A program made the translations under genes and the position numbers. 64,000 nucleotides of DNA, taken from CBDIHH01 sp965279095. GTDB taxonomy: Bacteria; Pseudomonadota; Alphaproteobacteria; Caulobacterales; Caulobacteraceae. The notes under the pieces were generated by a model. That model saw only the letters and a program-made list of their open reading frames with translations. It had not been told where the DNA came from and ran no database searches. The stretch's first letter is position 1. Each line of letters begins with the position of its first letter. The DNA is taken from positions 1-64,000 of the forward strand of contig CBDIHH010000007.1 of the NCBI GenBank assembly GCA_965279095.1. Reading direction: 5' to 3'. Positions 33,971 to 43,796 of the stretch are shown here, in pieces.

Positions 33971-35056
33971 CTACCGCGCCGTCGCCTCCACCAGATCCGC
34001 CAGGCGCTCGGCGCCGTCGGGGACGGCGACGGCGTGGGCGGCCTGCGCCATGCGGACGAGGCGCTCGGGGTTGGTGAGGATCTTCTCCAGGGCCGCGGCC
34101 AGGACGTCCACGGTAAGCCGGTCCTCCAGCGCCGCCTCGGCCGCGCCGGCGTCCACCAGCAGCTTGGCGTTGAAGCGCTGGTGATCGTCGGCGGCGATCT
34201 TCAGGGGGATCAGGATCGACGGCTTGCCGGCCACCGCGATCTCGCAGCAGGTCGAGGCGCCCGCCCGGCCGATCACCAGGTGGGCCTTGGCCAACCGGCC
34301 GGCCATGTCGCGGAAGAAGGGGGCGATCTCGGCGTCCACCAGGGCCTCGCGGTAGACCGCGCTGGCCTCCTCCATGGACTCGCGGCGGGTCTGCTGCTGG
34401 ATCTTCAACCGGCCGCGCAGCGCCTCGGGCAGCCGCGCCACCGCATGGGGGGTCATCTCCGACAGCAGCCGGGCGCCCTGGCTGCCGCCGGTGATCAGCA
34501 GGTGGATGTCGCGCCCCGGGGCCATATAGGTCCGGTCGTAGAGGGCGCGGATTTCCGGGCGCACCGGATTGCCGACCACCTGGGCGCGGGCCTTCACCTT
34601 CGGGCCGGCGCGCTGGAGGGTGGGGAAGGCGCAGGCGACGGCGTCGACCCTGGGGGCCAGGAAGCGGTTGACGCGTCCGAGCACCGCGTTCTGCTCGTGG
34701 ATCAGGGTGCGGCGCCCGCTCGACAGGGCCGCCAGCAGGGCGGGCAGCGACGGATAGCCGCCGAAGCCGACGACGATGGCCGGGTCGATGATCCTGAACT
34801 CGGCGCGCGCCTGCAGGACGCCCCTGAGAACCGCGGCGCCGGCCTTGGCCATGCCCGCCGGATCGCCGGACCGGAAGGTGGCCGCCGACAGGGCCAGGCG
34901 GCGCTCGGCGGGAAACTCGCTGGCGTAGAGGGCGCCGCGGTCGTCGGTGGCCAGCACGATGCGCCAGCCGCGTCGCGCCAGCGCCTCGGCCAGGGCCTGG
35001 GCGGGAAACAGATGGCCGCCGGTGCCCCCGGCGGCGACAACAACGGTGCGTCCCAT
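33971..35056 (-). CDS. murG: UDP-GlcNAc:lipid I GlcNAc transferase MurG
   Basis: A 361-residue GT28 enzyme that makes lipid II from lipid I at the inner membrane face. The N-terminal GGTGGHLFPA loop, GFGGYPSLPA, HEQNAVLGRVNRFLA, ITGGSQGARLLSE and RAGASTCCEIAVAGKPSILIP (UDP-GlcNAc site, given in parts) all match. The ATG at 35056 lies 5 bases after the ftsW stop. It is the last canonical gene before the hscC insert. Confidence 0.96.
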   Translation of the reverse strand: MGRTVVVAAGGTGGHLFPAQALAEALARRGWRIVLATDDRGALYASEFPAERRLALSAATFRSGDPAGMAKAGAAVLRGVLQARAEFRIIDPAIVVGFGGYPSLPALLAALSSGRRTLIHEQNAVLGRVNRFLAPRVDAVACAFPTLQRAGPKVKARAQVVGNPVRPEIRALYDRTYMAPGRDIHLLITGGSQGARLLSEMTPHAVARLPEALRGRLKIQQQTRRESMEEASAVYREALVDAEIAPFFRDMAGRLAKAHLVIGRAGASTCCEIAVAGKPSILIPLKIAADDHQRFNAKLLVDAGAAEAALEDRLTVDVLAAALEKILTNPERLVRMAQAAHAVAVPDGAERLADLVEATAR

Positions 35057-35061
35057 CAGGG

Positions 35062-36276
35062 CTAGGCGTAGGCGCCCGCGCGCGCGAGGCCTTCGTTCTG
35101 GCTGTAGGCGCCCGGGCGGCGGCGCGTCAGGGCCAGGGCCAGGCCCAGGGTCAGTCCCATGGCGAGCATGGACGAGCCTCCGTAGCTGATGAACGGGAGG
35201 GTCATGCCCTTGGTGGGGATCAAGTTCAAGTTCACCGCCACATTGATGAAGGCCTGCTGGCCCACCAGGACGAAGAGGCCGGCGGCGGCGATCTGCTCGA
35301 ACGGGTCCGACAGCTTCATCGCCAGATAAAGGCCGCGGATGACCACCACGCCATAGAGGCCGATCAGCAGCAGGCTGAAGATCAGCCCATATTCCTCGGC
35401 GGCCACCGAATAGATGAAGTCGGTATGCAGGTCGGGAACGTGGCGCTTCATCACCCCCTCGCCCGGGCCGCGGCCGAACAGGCCGCCGGCGAAGATGGCT
35501 TCCTGGGCGCGGTCGATCTGGTGGGTGTCGGCCTTGTCGGGGCTGAGGAACTTGTTCACCCGCGAGGCCACGTGGTCGAACACGAAATACATCGAGACGG
35601 CCCCGGCCAGCGCCAGGCCGGCCAGGCCCATGATCCACCGCATCGGCACACCGGCCATGAAGAAGCAGGCCCCGAAGGCGATGGTGATCAGCACCGTCTG
35701 GCCCACGTCCGGCTGCAGCAGCAGCAGCGACACCGCCAGGCCGTAGAGGACGAAGGCGATGGACACCCCCGGCACCCCCTCGCCCTTCTGGCCCTCGGCG
35801 AACATCCACGAGGCCAGCACGATCAGGGCCGGCTTGAGGAATTCCGACGGCTGCAGGGAGAAGCCGGCGAACTGGATCCAGCGGGTGGCGCCCTTGGCGG
35901 AATGGCCGATGAACGGCAGGGCGATCATGCAGGCGATGGCGCCCACATAGATGATGAAGGAGGTCCTGCGCACGCCGCGGGGGGACATCATCGACACGCC
36001 GATCAGGATCGCCGTGCCCATGACCGCGAAAGCACATTGGCGCACGGCGAAGTGGAAGGGGTCGCCGACGCTCATCCGGGCGGCCGCCGCCGGGCTGGAC
36101 GCGAAGGACAGCAGCACCCCGAGCAGGATCAGGACGGCGACGGCGCCCAGCAGGATGTGGTCGGTGGTCCACCACCACACGCCGACGCGGCTGCGGTCGG
36201 TGCGGGCGAAGGCGTGGGTGGGGTTGGTCACCGGGCGGCTGTCGGGACCGCCGTCGGCCTGGGTGATGTGGGTCAC
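35062..36276 (-). CDS. ftsW: Septal peptidoglycan polymerase FtsW (SEDS family)
   Basis: A 404-residue integral membrane protein with about ten helices, the glycosyltransferase partner of FtsI. SEDS hallmarks: WIQFAGFSLQPSEFLKPALI, LLLQPDVGQTVLI and FISYGGSSMLA, the typical end motif. A GTG start overlaps the murD stop (GTGA). The N-terminus has a 25-residue tail ahead of the first helix. The C-terminal tail holds Arg-rich residues (ALTRRRPGAY). Confidence 0.95.
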   Translation of the reverse strand: MTHITQADGGPDSRPVTNPTHAFARTDRSRVGVWWWTTDHILLGAVAVLILLGVLLSFASSPAAAARMSVGDPFHFAVRQCAFAVMGTAILIGVSMMSPRGVRRTSFIIYVGAIACMIALPFIGHSAKGATRWIQFAGFSLQPSEFLKPALIVLASWMFAEGQKGEGVPGVSIAFVLYGLAVSLLLLQPDVGQTVLITIAFGACFFMAGVPMRWIMGLAGLALAGAVSMYFVFDHVASRVNKFLSPDKADTHQIDRAQEAIFAGGLFGRGPGEGVMKRHVPDLHTDFIYSVAAEEYGLIFSLLLIGLYGVVVIRGLYLAMKLSDPFEQIAAAGLFVLVGQQAFINVAVNLNLIPTKGMTLPFISYGGSSMLAMGLTLGLALALTRRRPGAYSQNEGLARAGAYA

Positions 36277-37688
36277 GCGGTGGCTCCCTGGCGGACGACG
36301 GCGCCGAGGCCCTGAACCAGGGCGCGGAAGGCGTCGCCGCGGGCCTCGAAGTCGGGAAACTGGTCGAAGGAGGCGCAGGCCGGGGACAGCAGCACCACAG
36401 CCTCCTGGCCCGAGGCGGCGGCGTCGGCGGCCGCCTCGGCGAGAGCGGCCTCGATATGTCCGCTCATGGCGTAGGGGGCGCGGCCATCGAGGGCGCGCGC
36501 GAACTGGGGCGCCGCCTCGCCGACCAGATAGGCCTTGGCCATGCGGGGGAACAGGTCGGCCAGGCTGTCGATCCCGCCTGCCTTGGGGACCCCGCCGCCG
36601 ATCCAGTAGAAGCGCGGATAGGTGCTCATGGCCTGGCGGGCGGCGTCGGCGTTGGTGGCCTTGGAGTCGTTGACGAACTTGACCCGGCCGATCTGGCCGA
36701 CGGTCTCCATCCGATGGGCTAGGCCGGGGAAGGTCATCAGCCCCTGGGCGGCGTCGGCCGCGCCGACCCCCAGCGCCCGCGCCGCGGCATAGGCGGCGGC
36801 GGCGTTCTGCCAGTTGTGGCGTCCCGGCAGCCCCGGGGCGCGCAGCAGGTCGGCCACCTCGATGACCCGGTCGCCGGCGCCGTCATAGAGCACCCCCTGC
36901 AGGGCGTAGACGCCCCGGCCCATGGCCCGGCCCGACGAGATCGGGCAGATGGTGCGGCGGTTGGCGGCGGTGATCTCGGTGCAGATGCGCTGGCACCAGG
37001 GATCGTCGACCCCGATGATGGCGGTGTCGCCCTTGCCCTGGTTCAGGAGCACCCGGCGCTTGGCGGCGATGTAGCCCTCCATGCCTCCGTGGCGATCCAG
37101 GTGGTCGGGGGAGATGTTCAGCAGGACGGCGGCGTCCGGCTTCAGGCTGGAGGTCAGGTCGAGCTGGTAGGACGACAGCTCCAGCACATAGACGGCCCCG
37201 CCGTGCATGTCCTCGAGGCCGAGCACCCCCTGGCCGATGTTCCCCCCCACCCGGGTGTCCTTGCCGGCGGCGGCGCAGATATGCCCCAACAGGGCGGTGG
37301 TGGTGGACTTGCCGTTGGTGCCGGTGATGGCGGCGATCTTCGGCCGCTTGTGCGCCGGCGCGGCGTTCACGGTGCGGGCGAACAGCTCGATGTCGCCGAG
37401 CACCTCGACGCCGGCGGCCGTCGCCCGGTCCACGGTCCAGTGCGGTTGCGGATGGGTCAGGGGCGCGCCGGGGGACAGCACCAGGGCGCCCAGAGAGCCC
37501 CAGTCGGCAGTGCGCAGGTCCTCGACGGTCAGTCCCTCAGCGGCCGCGACGGCGAGGGCGGCGGGCTTGTCGTCCCAGACCACCGGCTGAGCGCCCCCGG
37601 CGGCGAGGGCGCGCGCGGCGGTCAGCCCTGTCCGGCCCAAGCCGAACACGGCGACACGCCTGCCTTCGAAGCCGCGGACGGGGATCAT
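36273..37688 (-). CDS. murD: UDP-N-acetylmuramoylalanine--D-glutamate ligase
   Basis: A 471-residue Mur ligase that adds D-glutamate. Motifs are AVFGLGRTGLTAA, AITGTNGKSTTTAL (ATP loop), LELSSYQLDLT, LNISPDHLDRH, GRHNWQNAAAAYAAA and VVLLSPACASFDQF. The ATG at 37688 gives MIPVRGFEGRR; 11 bases separate it from the mraY stop. Length is slightly above the usual 430-450. Confidence 0.95.
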   Translation of the reverse strand: MIPVRGFEGRRVAVFGLGRTGLTAARALAAGGAQPVVWDDKPAALAVAAAEGLTVEDLRTADWGSLGALVLSPGAPLTHPQPHWTVDRATAAGVEVLGDIELFARTVNAAPAHKRPKIAAITGTNGKSTTTALLGHICAAAGKDTRVGGNIGQGVLGLEDMHGGAVYVLELSSYQLDLTSSLKPDAAVLLNISPDHLDRHGGMEGYIAAKRRVLLNQGKGDTAIIGVDDPWCQRICTEITAANRRTICPISSGRAMGRGVYALQGVLYDGAGDRVIEVADLLRAPGLPGRHNWQNAAAAYAAARALGVGAADAAQGLMTFPGLAHRMETVGQIGRVKFVNDSKATNADAARQAMSTYPRFYWIGGGVPKAGGIDSLADLFPRMAKAYLVGEAAPQFARALDGRAPYAMSGHIEAALAEAAADAAASGQEAVVLLSPACASFDQFPDFEARGDAFRALVQGLGAVVRQGATA

Positions 37689-37699
37689 CGGGTCGCCAC

Positions 37700-38812
37700 C
37701 TATCTGAGCTTCAAGGTGGCGAGGCCGGCCAGGGCCAGGACCACGGCGACAATCCAGAAGCGGATCACCACGGTGGATTCGGCCCAGCCCAGCTTCTCGA
37801 AATGGTGGTGGATCGGCGCCATCAGGAACACCCGGCGGCCGGTCAGCTTGAAGTAGCCGACCTGGATCATCACCGACAGGGCCTCCAGCACGAACAGGCC
37901 GCCGATGATGCCCAGCACCAGCTCGTGCTTGGTGGCCACCGCCACCGTGCCCAGGGCGCCGCCCAGGGCCAGGGAGCCGGTGTCCCCCATGAAGATCTTG
38001 GCGGGGGGCGCGTTGTACCAGAGGAAGCCCAGCCCGGCGCCGATCATGGCCCCGCAGAAGGGCGCCAGCTCGCCCACCCCGGGGATGTGATGGACCTGCA
38101 GATAGCCGGCGAAGACCGAGTTGCCGACCAGGTAGCAGATGAAGCCGAAGGCCGCCGAGGCGATCATCACCGGCATGATGGCCAGGCCGTCCAGCCCGTC
38201 GGTGAGGTTCACGGCGTTCGAAAAGCCGGTGATCGTGAAGGCCCCGAAGGCGATGTAGAACCAGCCCAGGTTGATCAGCAGGTCCTTGAACACCGGAAAG
38301 GCCAGCGACATCTCCAGGCCGGACGGGGTGTTCGACTTCTGGCCGAACCAGATGATCAGATAGGTGGCGATCGCCGACACGGTGAACTGGACCAGCAGCT
38401 TCACCTTTCCCGAGACGCCGTCGGTGGTCTGTTTGGTGACCTTGGCGTAGTCGTCGAGGAAGCCCAGCAGGCCGTAGCTGACGGTGACGAACAGCACGAT
38501 CCAGACGAACGGATTGGTCAGGTCGCTCCACAGCAGGGTGCCGACGAACAGGCCGGCCAGGATCATGAAGCCGCCCATGGTCGGGGTGCCGGCCTTCTCG
38601 ATCACATGCCGCTCGACGCCGTCCTTGCGGATGGGCTGGCCGCGGCCCTGCTTGGCGCGCATCCAGTCGATGAAGCGCGACCCCATCAGGCCGATGACCA
38701 CCTGAGCCGTCACCATCGACAGGCCGGTGCGGAAGGTCAGGTATTTCAAGAGGTTCAGCAGCGGGACATGCTGAGCGTAGTCGGCGAAGTGCAGGTAGAC
38801 GAGATAGAACAT
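37700..38812 (-). CDS. mraY: Phospho-N-acetylmuramoyl-pentapeptide transferase
   Basis: A 370-residue membrane enzyme that transfers phospho-MurNAc-pentapeptide to undecaprenyl phosphate, forming lipid I. It has around ten helices and the family signatures KAGTPTMGGFM, NLTDGLDGLAI, the Mg-binding Asp segment FLWYNAPPAKIFMGDTGSL (cut to key residues) and FLMAPIHHHFEKLGW. Its start overlaps the murF stop by one base (38812). Confidence 0.97.
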   Translation of the reverse strand: MFYLVYLHFADYAQHVPLLNLLKYLTFRTGLSMVTAQVVIGLMGSRFIDWMRAKQGRGQPIRKDGVERHVIEKAGTPTMGGFMILAGLFVGTLLWSDLTNPFVWIVLFVTVSYGLLGFLDDYAKVTKQTTDGVSGKVKLLVQFTVSAIATYLIIWFGQKSNTPSGLEMSLAFPVFKDLLINLGWFYIAFGAFTITGFSNAVNLTDGLDGLAIMPVMIASAAFGFICYLVGNSVFAGYLQVHHIPGVGELAPFCGAMIGAGLGFLWYNAPPAKIFMGDTGSLALGGALGTVAVATKHELVLGIIGGLFVLEALSVMIQVGYFKLTGRRVFLMAPIHHHFEKLGWAESTVVIRFWIVAVVLALAGLATLKLR

Positions 38813-40236
38813 CAGACCTCGTTCCCTACGGTTCCGACCGCCGCCACGCGCCGATCGGCGCCGTCCTCAAGCGCGACCAGGGCGGCGGCGATCGTCTGGG
38901 CCCGCGAACCGTTGGATCCCTTGACCATCACGACGTCGCCGGCGCGGATGGCGTCGGCCACGCGGGGCGCCAGGGCGGCCGCGGTCTCGGCGTAACCGCC
39001 GCGCCGATTCTGCGGAAGGGCGTCCCACAGGGATTTCATCAGCGGCCCGGCGCAGAACACCAGGTCCACGGCCGCCGCCTCTGCCGCTTCCCCCAGGCGG
39101 GCATGGCGCTGAACGGCGTCGGGCCCGAGTTCGAGCATGTCGGTCAGGACCGCCAGCCTGCGTCCCTTGGCCGCGCGGGCGCCCAGGGTCGCCAGGGCCG
39201 CCGCCATAGAGATCGGATTGGCGTTGTAGCTCTCGTCGATGAGGGTGAACGCGCCGGCCGGGCCATGAACCACGCGCTCTGCGCCCCGGCCGTCCAGCGG
39301 GGCGAAATCGGCCAGGGCCGCCTGGGCCACGTCCGGGTCGACCTTGAGCGCCTGCAGCATCAGCAGGGCGCACAGGCTGTTCGGTCCCCAATGGCGGCCG
39401 GTCTGCAGGATGGGGAAGTCCAGGGCCCGGCCATCGAGGATCGCGCGCACGCGGGCGCCGCCGCGGACCGGCTCGAAGCCGGTCACGCGGGCGTCGCAGT
39501 CGGGGGAGGCGCCGAAGGTGCGGATGCGCGCGCCGACCCGTAGGGCTTCGCCGCGGAGGAAGTCGAACCAGGCGTCGTCGGCGTTGAGGATGGCCACGCC
39601 GCCCGGCGCCAGCCCCTGCAGGATCTCCGCCTTGGCGCGCGCCACCCCCGCCTCGCCGTCGGGGAAGTTCTCGGTGTGCACCGGGCCCACGGTGGTCACG
39701 CAGACCGCGTGGGGGCGCACCATCCGGGTCAGGGGATCGATCTCGCCGGCATGGTTCATGCCGATCTCGAACACCGCCCGCTCGCTGTCGGCGGGCATGC
39801 GCGCCAAGGTCAGCGGGACGCCGATGTGGTTGTTGTAGGACTTGACCGAACCGTGCGCCCGCCCGGCCCGCGCCAGGCCGGCCTTCACCGCCTGGGTGAC
39901 GCTGGTCTTGCCGACGGAGCCGGTGACGGCGCCGCGCAGGGCGTCGCTCCGGTCGCGGGCGGCGACGCCGAGGGCCTCCAGCGCCACGAGGGTGTCGCCG
40001 ACCAGCACCCCGGGGCCCGGGCCGGGATGCACGGCCAGCACGCCGGCCGCGCCGCGGGACAGGGCCGCGGCGATGAAATCATGGCCGTCGCGCGCGCCGG
40101 CCAGGGCCACGAACAGGTCCCCCCGCTCGGTGGTGCGGCTGTCGATGGAGACGCCGGACACGGCGAAGTCGCCGCCCTCCAGGCGACCGGCCGTGGCGGC
40201 GACAATCGCGGCGGCGGTCCATAGCGGTTCAGCCAC
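38812..40236 (-). CDS. murF: UDP-MurNAc-tripeptide--D-alanyl-D-alanine ligase
   Basis: A 474-residue ligase that adds D-Ala-D-Ala to complete the pentapeptide. It carries SIDSRTTERGDLFVALAG, TGSVGKTSVTQAV (ATP loop), YNNHIGVPLTL, FEIGMNHAGEI, LIDESYNANPISM and VMVKGSNGSR. A GTG start at 40236 overlaps the murE stop by 8 bases. The longer open frame (40323) lies over murE and lacks family similarity. Confidence 0.94.
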   Translation of the reverse strand: MAEPLWTAAAIVAATAGRLEGGDFAVSGVSIDSRTTERGDLFVALAGARDGHDFIAAALSRGAAGVLAVHPGPGPGVLVGDTLVALEALGVAARDRSDALRGAVTGSVGKTSVTQAVKAGLARAGRAHGSVKSYNNHIGVPLTLARMPADSERAVFEIGMNHAGEIDPLTRMVRPHAVCVTTVGPVHTENFPDGEAGVARAKAEILQGLAPGGVAILNADDAWFDFLRGEALRVGARIRTFGASPDCDARVTGFEPVRGGARVRAILDGRALDFPILQTGRHWGPNSLCALLMLQALKVDPDVAQAALADFAPLDGRGAERVVHGPAGAFTLIDESYNANPISMAAALATLGARAAKGRRLAVLTDMLELGPDAVQRHARLGEAAEAAAVDLVFCAGPLMKSLWDALPQNRRGGYAETAAALAPRVADAIRAGDVVMVKGSNGSRAQTIAAALVALEDGADRRVAAVGTVGNEV

Positions 40237-41677
40237 GGTCCGGCTCCAGGCCGAGGGCCGCGGTGGCGACCGCCACGTCGTCAAAGGGGCGAACGGTGTC
40301 GCCGACGATCTGGCCCTGCTCATGGCCCTTGCCGGCGACGATCAGCACATCGCCGTCCTGCAGCATGGCGGCGGCGGCGACGATGGCCGCTCGCCGGTCG
40401 GCGATCTCGCGGGCGTCCGGGGCGCCCTGCAGGACGGCCGCGCGGATGGCGGCCGGGTCCTCGTGGCGCGGGTTGTCGTCGGTGACGATGGCGATGTCGG
40501 CCAGTCGCGAGGCCGCGCCCATCAGCGGCCGCTTGGCGCGGTCGCGGTCGCCGCCGGCCCCGAACACCAGGATCAGCCGGCCCCGGGCGTGGGGGCGAAG
40601 GGCGCGCAGGACGGACTCCAGCCCGTCGGGGGTATGGGCGTAGTCGACGAAGGCCTCGCCCCCGCGCCGGCCCGAGCCGACCCGCTGAAGGCGGCCGGGG
40701 GCGCCCTGCAGATGGGCCAGGGCGGCGATGACCGCGTCGGCGTCCTCGCCGGCGGCGATGCACAGGCCGGCGGCGACCAGGGCGTTTGAGGCCTGGAAGT
40801 CCCCCGCCAGGGGCAGGTCGATCTCATAGGCGCGGTCAGGCGTCTGGATGCGCAGGCGCTGGCCGCCGTCGACGGCCTCGCGGGACATCAGCCGCAGGGC
40901 CGTCCCCTTCTCGCCCACGGTCAGCACTCGGTGACCGGCGGTGACGGCGCAGGCGGCGAAGGCCTGGAAGGCGCTGGCGTCGGCGTTCAGCACCGCGACC
41001 CCGGCTTCTGGCAGCAAGTCGGCGAACAGGCGCAGCTTGGCGTCGCGGTAGGCGTCCATCGCGCCGTGGTAGTCGAGATGGTCCTGCGACAGGTTGGTGA
41101 AGCCGGCGGCGGCGAGCCTCACCCCGTCCAGGCGCCGCTGGTCGATGCCGTGCGACGAGGCTTCCAGGGCCAGGTGGGTGACGCCCCGCCCCGCCAGGTC
41201 GGCCAGCAAGCGGGCCACGTCGGCGGCGTCCGGGGTGGTCAGGCCGGGGGGGGTGACATGCGTCTCCCCCGTCTGGACGCCTAAGGTGCCCATGCTGGCG
41301 GCCCGATGGCCGAGGCGCTCGAAGATCTGCCGGCAGAAGGCGGCGACCGAGGTCTTGCCGTTGGTGCCGGTGACCGCCACGCAGGTCCTGGGCTGGGCGC
41401 CGTAGAAGGCCGCGGCCGCCAGGGCGTAGGCGCGGCGCAGGTCGGCGGCGTGCACCACCGGCGCCGCCAGCCCCTCGACGTCGTCGGCCGCCAGCACCGC
41501 CGCGGCGCCGGCGCGCAGGGCGTCGGGGATGAAGCGGCGACCGTCGGCATGGGAGCCCGGCAGGGCGGCGAACAGGTAGCCCGGACGCACCTGGCGGCTG
41601 TCGGCGGTGACGCCGATGATTTCGGGGTCGGCGGACAGATCGCGGTGAACCAGGTCGGACAGGCGCTTGGCGATCAA
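40229..41677 (-). CDS. murE: UDP-MurNAc-L-Ala-D-Glu--meso-diaminopimelate ligase
   Basis: A 482-residue ligase. Motifs are ADSRQVRPGYLFAALPG, AVTGTNGKTSVAAF (ATP loop), ALEASSHGIDQRRLDG, TNLSQDHLDYHG and the meso-DAP specificity motif DNPRHEDP, indicating meso-diaminopimelate and not lysine. Its ATG overlaps the ftsI stop (ATGA, 41674-41677). The peptidoglycan is therefore expected to be of A1-gamma type. Confidence 0.95.
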   Translation of the reverse strand: MIAKRLSDLVHRDLSADPEIIGVTADSRQVRPGYLFAALPGSHADGRRFIPDALRAGAAAVLAADDVEGLAAPVVHAADLRRAYALAAAAFYGAQPRTCVAVTGTNGKTSVAAFCRQIFERLGHRAASMGTLGVQTGETHVTPPGLTTPDAADVARLLADLAGRGVTHLALEASSHGIDQRRLDGVRLAAAGFTNLSQDHLDYHGAMDAYRDAKLRLFADLLPEAGVAVLNADASAFQAFAACAVTAGHRVLTVGEKGTALRLMSREAVDGGQRLRIQTPDRAYEIDLPLAGDFQASNALVAAGLCIAAGEDADAVIAALAHLQGAPGRLQRVGSGRRGGEAFVDYAHTPDGLESVLRALRPHARGRLILVFGAGGDRDRAKRPLMGAASRLADIAIVTDDNPRHEDPAAIRAAVLQGAPDAREIADRRAAIVAAAAMLQDGDVLIVAGKGHEQGQIVGDTVRPFDDVAVATAALGLEPDRG

Positions 41678-43443
41678 AGCTCCGCCCCCGTGCTGTCCTC
41701 GACGGGGACGGCCGGCCCGGGGGCGGCGGCGACCACGGGGGCGGCCACGGCGCGACGCACCCCCAGGAACGGCGCGATCCGGTCGATCACCCGGCCGGCG
41801 GTCGGGGCGGCGTTCCAGCCGCCGGTGGCGAAGCCATAGGTCTCCGGTATGCCCTTGGGCTCGTCGAACAGGATGAAGACGGCGTAGCGCTTGGTGGTCA
41901 TCGGGCCGTCGGTGGGGAAGACCGCGGCGAAGGAGGACACCAGCTTGTTGCGCACATAGCGGCCGCCGATGGCCTTCTCCGCTGATCCGGTCTTGCCGCC
42001 GACGCTGAGGCCCGGCGCCTCGGCCCGGCCGCCCGACCCCTCCTTGGAGGTGACGTTCAGGCGCATCAGGTCGAGCATCTGGCGCGAGGTGGCCTCGGAG
42101 ACAACCCGGCGCCCATGGGGACGCTCGTCCGGTCCCAGCTTATGCAGGGTCAGCGGCACATACTGCCCGCCGTTGAGCACCGCCCCCACGCCGGCGGCGA
42201 CATTCAGGGGCGTCACCGAGATGGCGTGGCCGAAGGAGGCCGAGGCGACAGTGTCGGCCGGCCAGCGGCGCGGAACGATCGGCCGGGCGGCCTCGGCGAG
42301 CTCGATCTTGGCCGGGGCGAACAGGCCGAAGCTCTTGAAATACTTGGTCAGGTTGGGCGCGCCTGCCTGCAGGGCCAGCTTGGCGGTGCCGACGTTGGAG
42401 GAGTGGATGAACACCTCCGGCAGGGTGAGGATGCGGTTGGTGGCGTGGAAGTCATGGATGACCCGGTTGCCGATCTTCTCGTTGGAGCGGGCGTCGAAGG
42501 TCGAGGTCAGGGTGGCCGTGCCGGAGTCCAGCCCCATGGCGGTGGTGAAGATCTTGAACACCGACCCCATCTCATAGACCGAGGCGGCGGCGCGGTTGGT
42601 CAGGGCGTCGGACGAGGCGGCGCCCACGTGGTTGGGGTCGAAGTCGGGGGCGCTGGCCATGGCCAGGACCTCACCCGTCTGGATGTCGGTGACGATGCCC
42701 ACCGCGCCGATGGCGCCGAACTTCTGGGCCGACTTCTGCAGTTCGTCCTCCAGGGCCGCCTGGACGCGCAGGTCGATGGACAGCGCTACCGGCTGGTCGG
42801 TCCCCGCCTGGCGGCGCATAGCGTTGTCGAAGGCCAGCTCGGCGCCGGCCAGGCCCTCGCCGCCGCGGTCGGCGAAGCCGATGACGTGGGCGGCCGTGGG
42901 GCCGAGCGGATAGACCCGGTGGTCCTCCTCCTCGAAGGTCAGGCCCGGCAGGCCCAGGTCATGAACCCGGTCGCGCTCCTCCGGGGTCAGGCCGCCGAGC
43001 AAGAATTCCCGGCGATCCGATTTGAGCGCGCGCTCGATGCGCGTGGGGCTGAGCCGCGGCAGGGCGGCGCCCAGGACCCGGCGGATCTCCGGCTGGTCCC
43101 AGATCTCGCGGGGGTCGAGGTAGAGGCCGTAGTGGGTCAGGTCCACGGCCAGCAGGCGGCCCTGGCGGTCGACCAGGTCGGCGCGGGCGCCGCCAATGCC
43201 CGAGGCATAGGCCGAGCGGCGGCCGGACTCCGAGAACAACGCCGTCTTGGCGGCGCCGGCGGCCAGGCTGAGGAAGCCGGCGGCGAACAGGGCCAGGATG
43301 AAGAAGATGCGGATGCGGGTGTCGTCCTCCGCCTTGCCGGCGGCCTTGGCCCGCTCGAAGGCGTGCTCCAGGCGCCAGACCAGTTCCACCAGCCAGCGCC
43401 AGCCGGCGGGGCCGCGATACAGGACCAGGTCGGCGGGCTTCAT
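41674..43443 (-). CDS. ftsI: Septal transpeptidase FtsI (PBP3)
   Basis: A 589-residue class B penicillin-binding protein. One membrane helix (about 46-68, RIFFILALFAAGFLSLAAG) precedes a pedestal domain. The transpeptidase triad is intact: SVFK with catalytic Ser294, SSN at 348-350 and KTG at 484-486. It cross-links septal peptidoglycan, pairing with FtsW. A C-terminal Ala/Pro/Val tail follows the domain. The start overlaps the ftsL stop (ATGA, 43440-43443). Confidence 0.96.
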   Translation of the reverse strand: MKPADLVLYRGPAGWRWLVELVWRLEHAFERAKAAGKAEDDTRIRIFFILALFAAGFLSLAAGAAKTALFSESGRRSAYASGIGGARADLVDRQGRLLAVDLTHYGLYLDPREIWDQPEIRRVLGAALPRLSPTRIERALKSDRREFLLGGLTPEERDRVHDLGLPGLTFEEEDHRVYPLGPTAAHVIGFADRGGEGLAGAELAFDNAMRRQAGTDQPVALSIDLRVQAALEDELQKSAQKFGAIGAVGIVTDIQTGEVLAMASAPDFDPNHVGAASSDALTNRAAASVYEMGSVFKIFTTAMGLDSGTATLTSTFDARSNEKIGNRVIHDFHATNRILTLPEVFIHSSNVGTAKLALQAGAPNLTKYFKSFGLFAPAKIELAEAARPIVPRRWPADTVASASFGHAISVTPLNVAAGVGAVLNGGQYVPLTLHKLGPDERPHGRRVVSEATSRQMLDLMRLNVTSKEGSGGRAEAPGLSVGGKTGSAEKAIGGRYVRNKLVSSFAAVFPTDGPMTTKRYAVFILFDEPKGIPETYGFATGGWNAAPTAGRVIDRIAPFLGVRRAVAAPVVAAAPGPAVPVEDSTGAEL

Positions 43444-43796
43444 GGCGCGGCCTTTTGGGCGGGCGGCGCGGGCAGCAGGGCGGCGCGGGCGATGTCCGGC
43501 AGAGCCTCGGGGGGCGTCTCGCGGTCGGCATGGATGGGCGCCAGGCCGAGCATGGCGGACAGGCGTTCGATCCGTTCGGGTTGCTCGAGATAGGCCACCT
43601 CGGCGCGCAGCAGCTTCATGCGGCGCTGCTCCTCGCTGATCTGGCTTTCGACACGGGCGATGTCCGCCCGCTCGCGCCCGGCCCCGGCCTTGGCCAGGTA
43701 GACGCCCAGGACAAGGATCAGCAGCAGCGACAGTCCCCCGATCTCGACCACCCGGAAGCCGCGCACCCGGCGCTGGAACAGGCCCGGGCCCCTCAT
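43440..43796 (-). CDS. ftsL: Cell division protein FtsL
   Basis: A 118-residue bitopic protein. A short basic cytoplasmic part (MRGPGLFQRRVRGFR) precedes a membrane helix (VEIGGLSLLLILVLGVYLAK), then a periplasmic coiled coil (RERADIARVESQISEEQRRM). FtsL is variable in sequence, so the assignment rests on architecture and on position between rsmH and ftsI. The start overlaps the rsmH stop (43793-43796). Confidence 0.88.
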   Translation of the reverse strand: MRGPGLFQRRVRGFRVVEIGGLSLLLILVLGVYLAKAGAGRERADIARVESQISEEQRRMKLLRAEVAYLEQPERIERLSAMLGLAPIHADRETPPEALPDIARAALLPAPPAQKAAP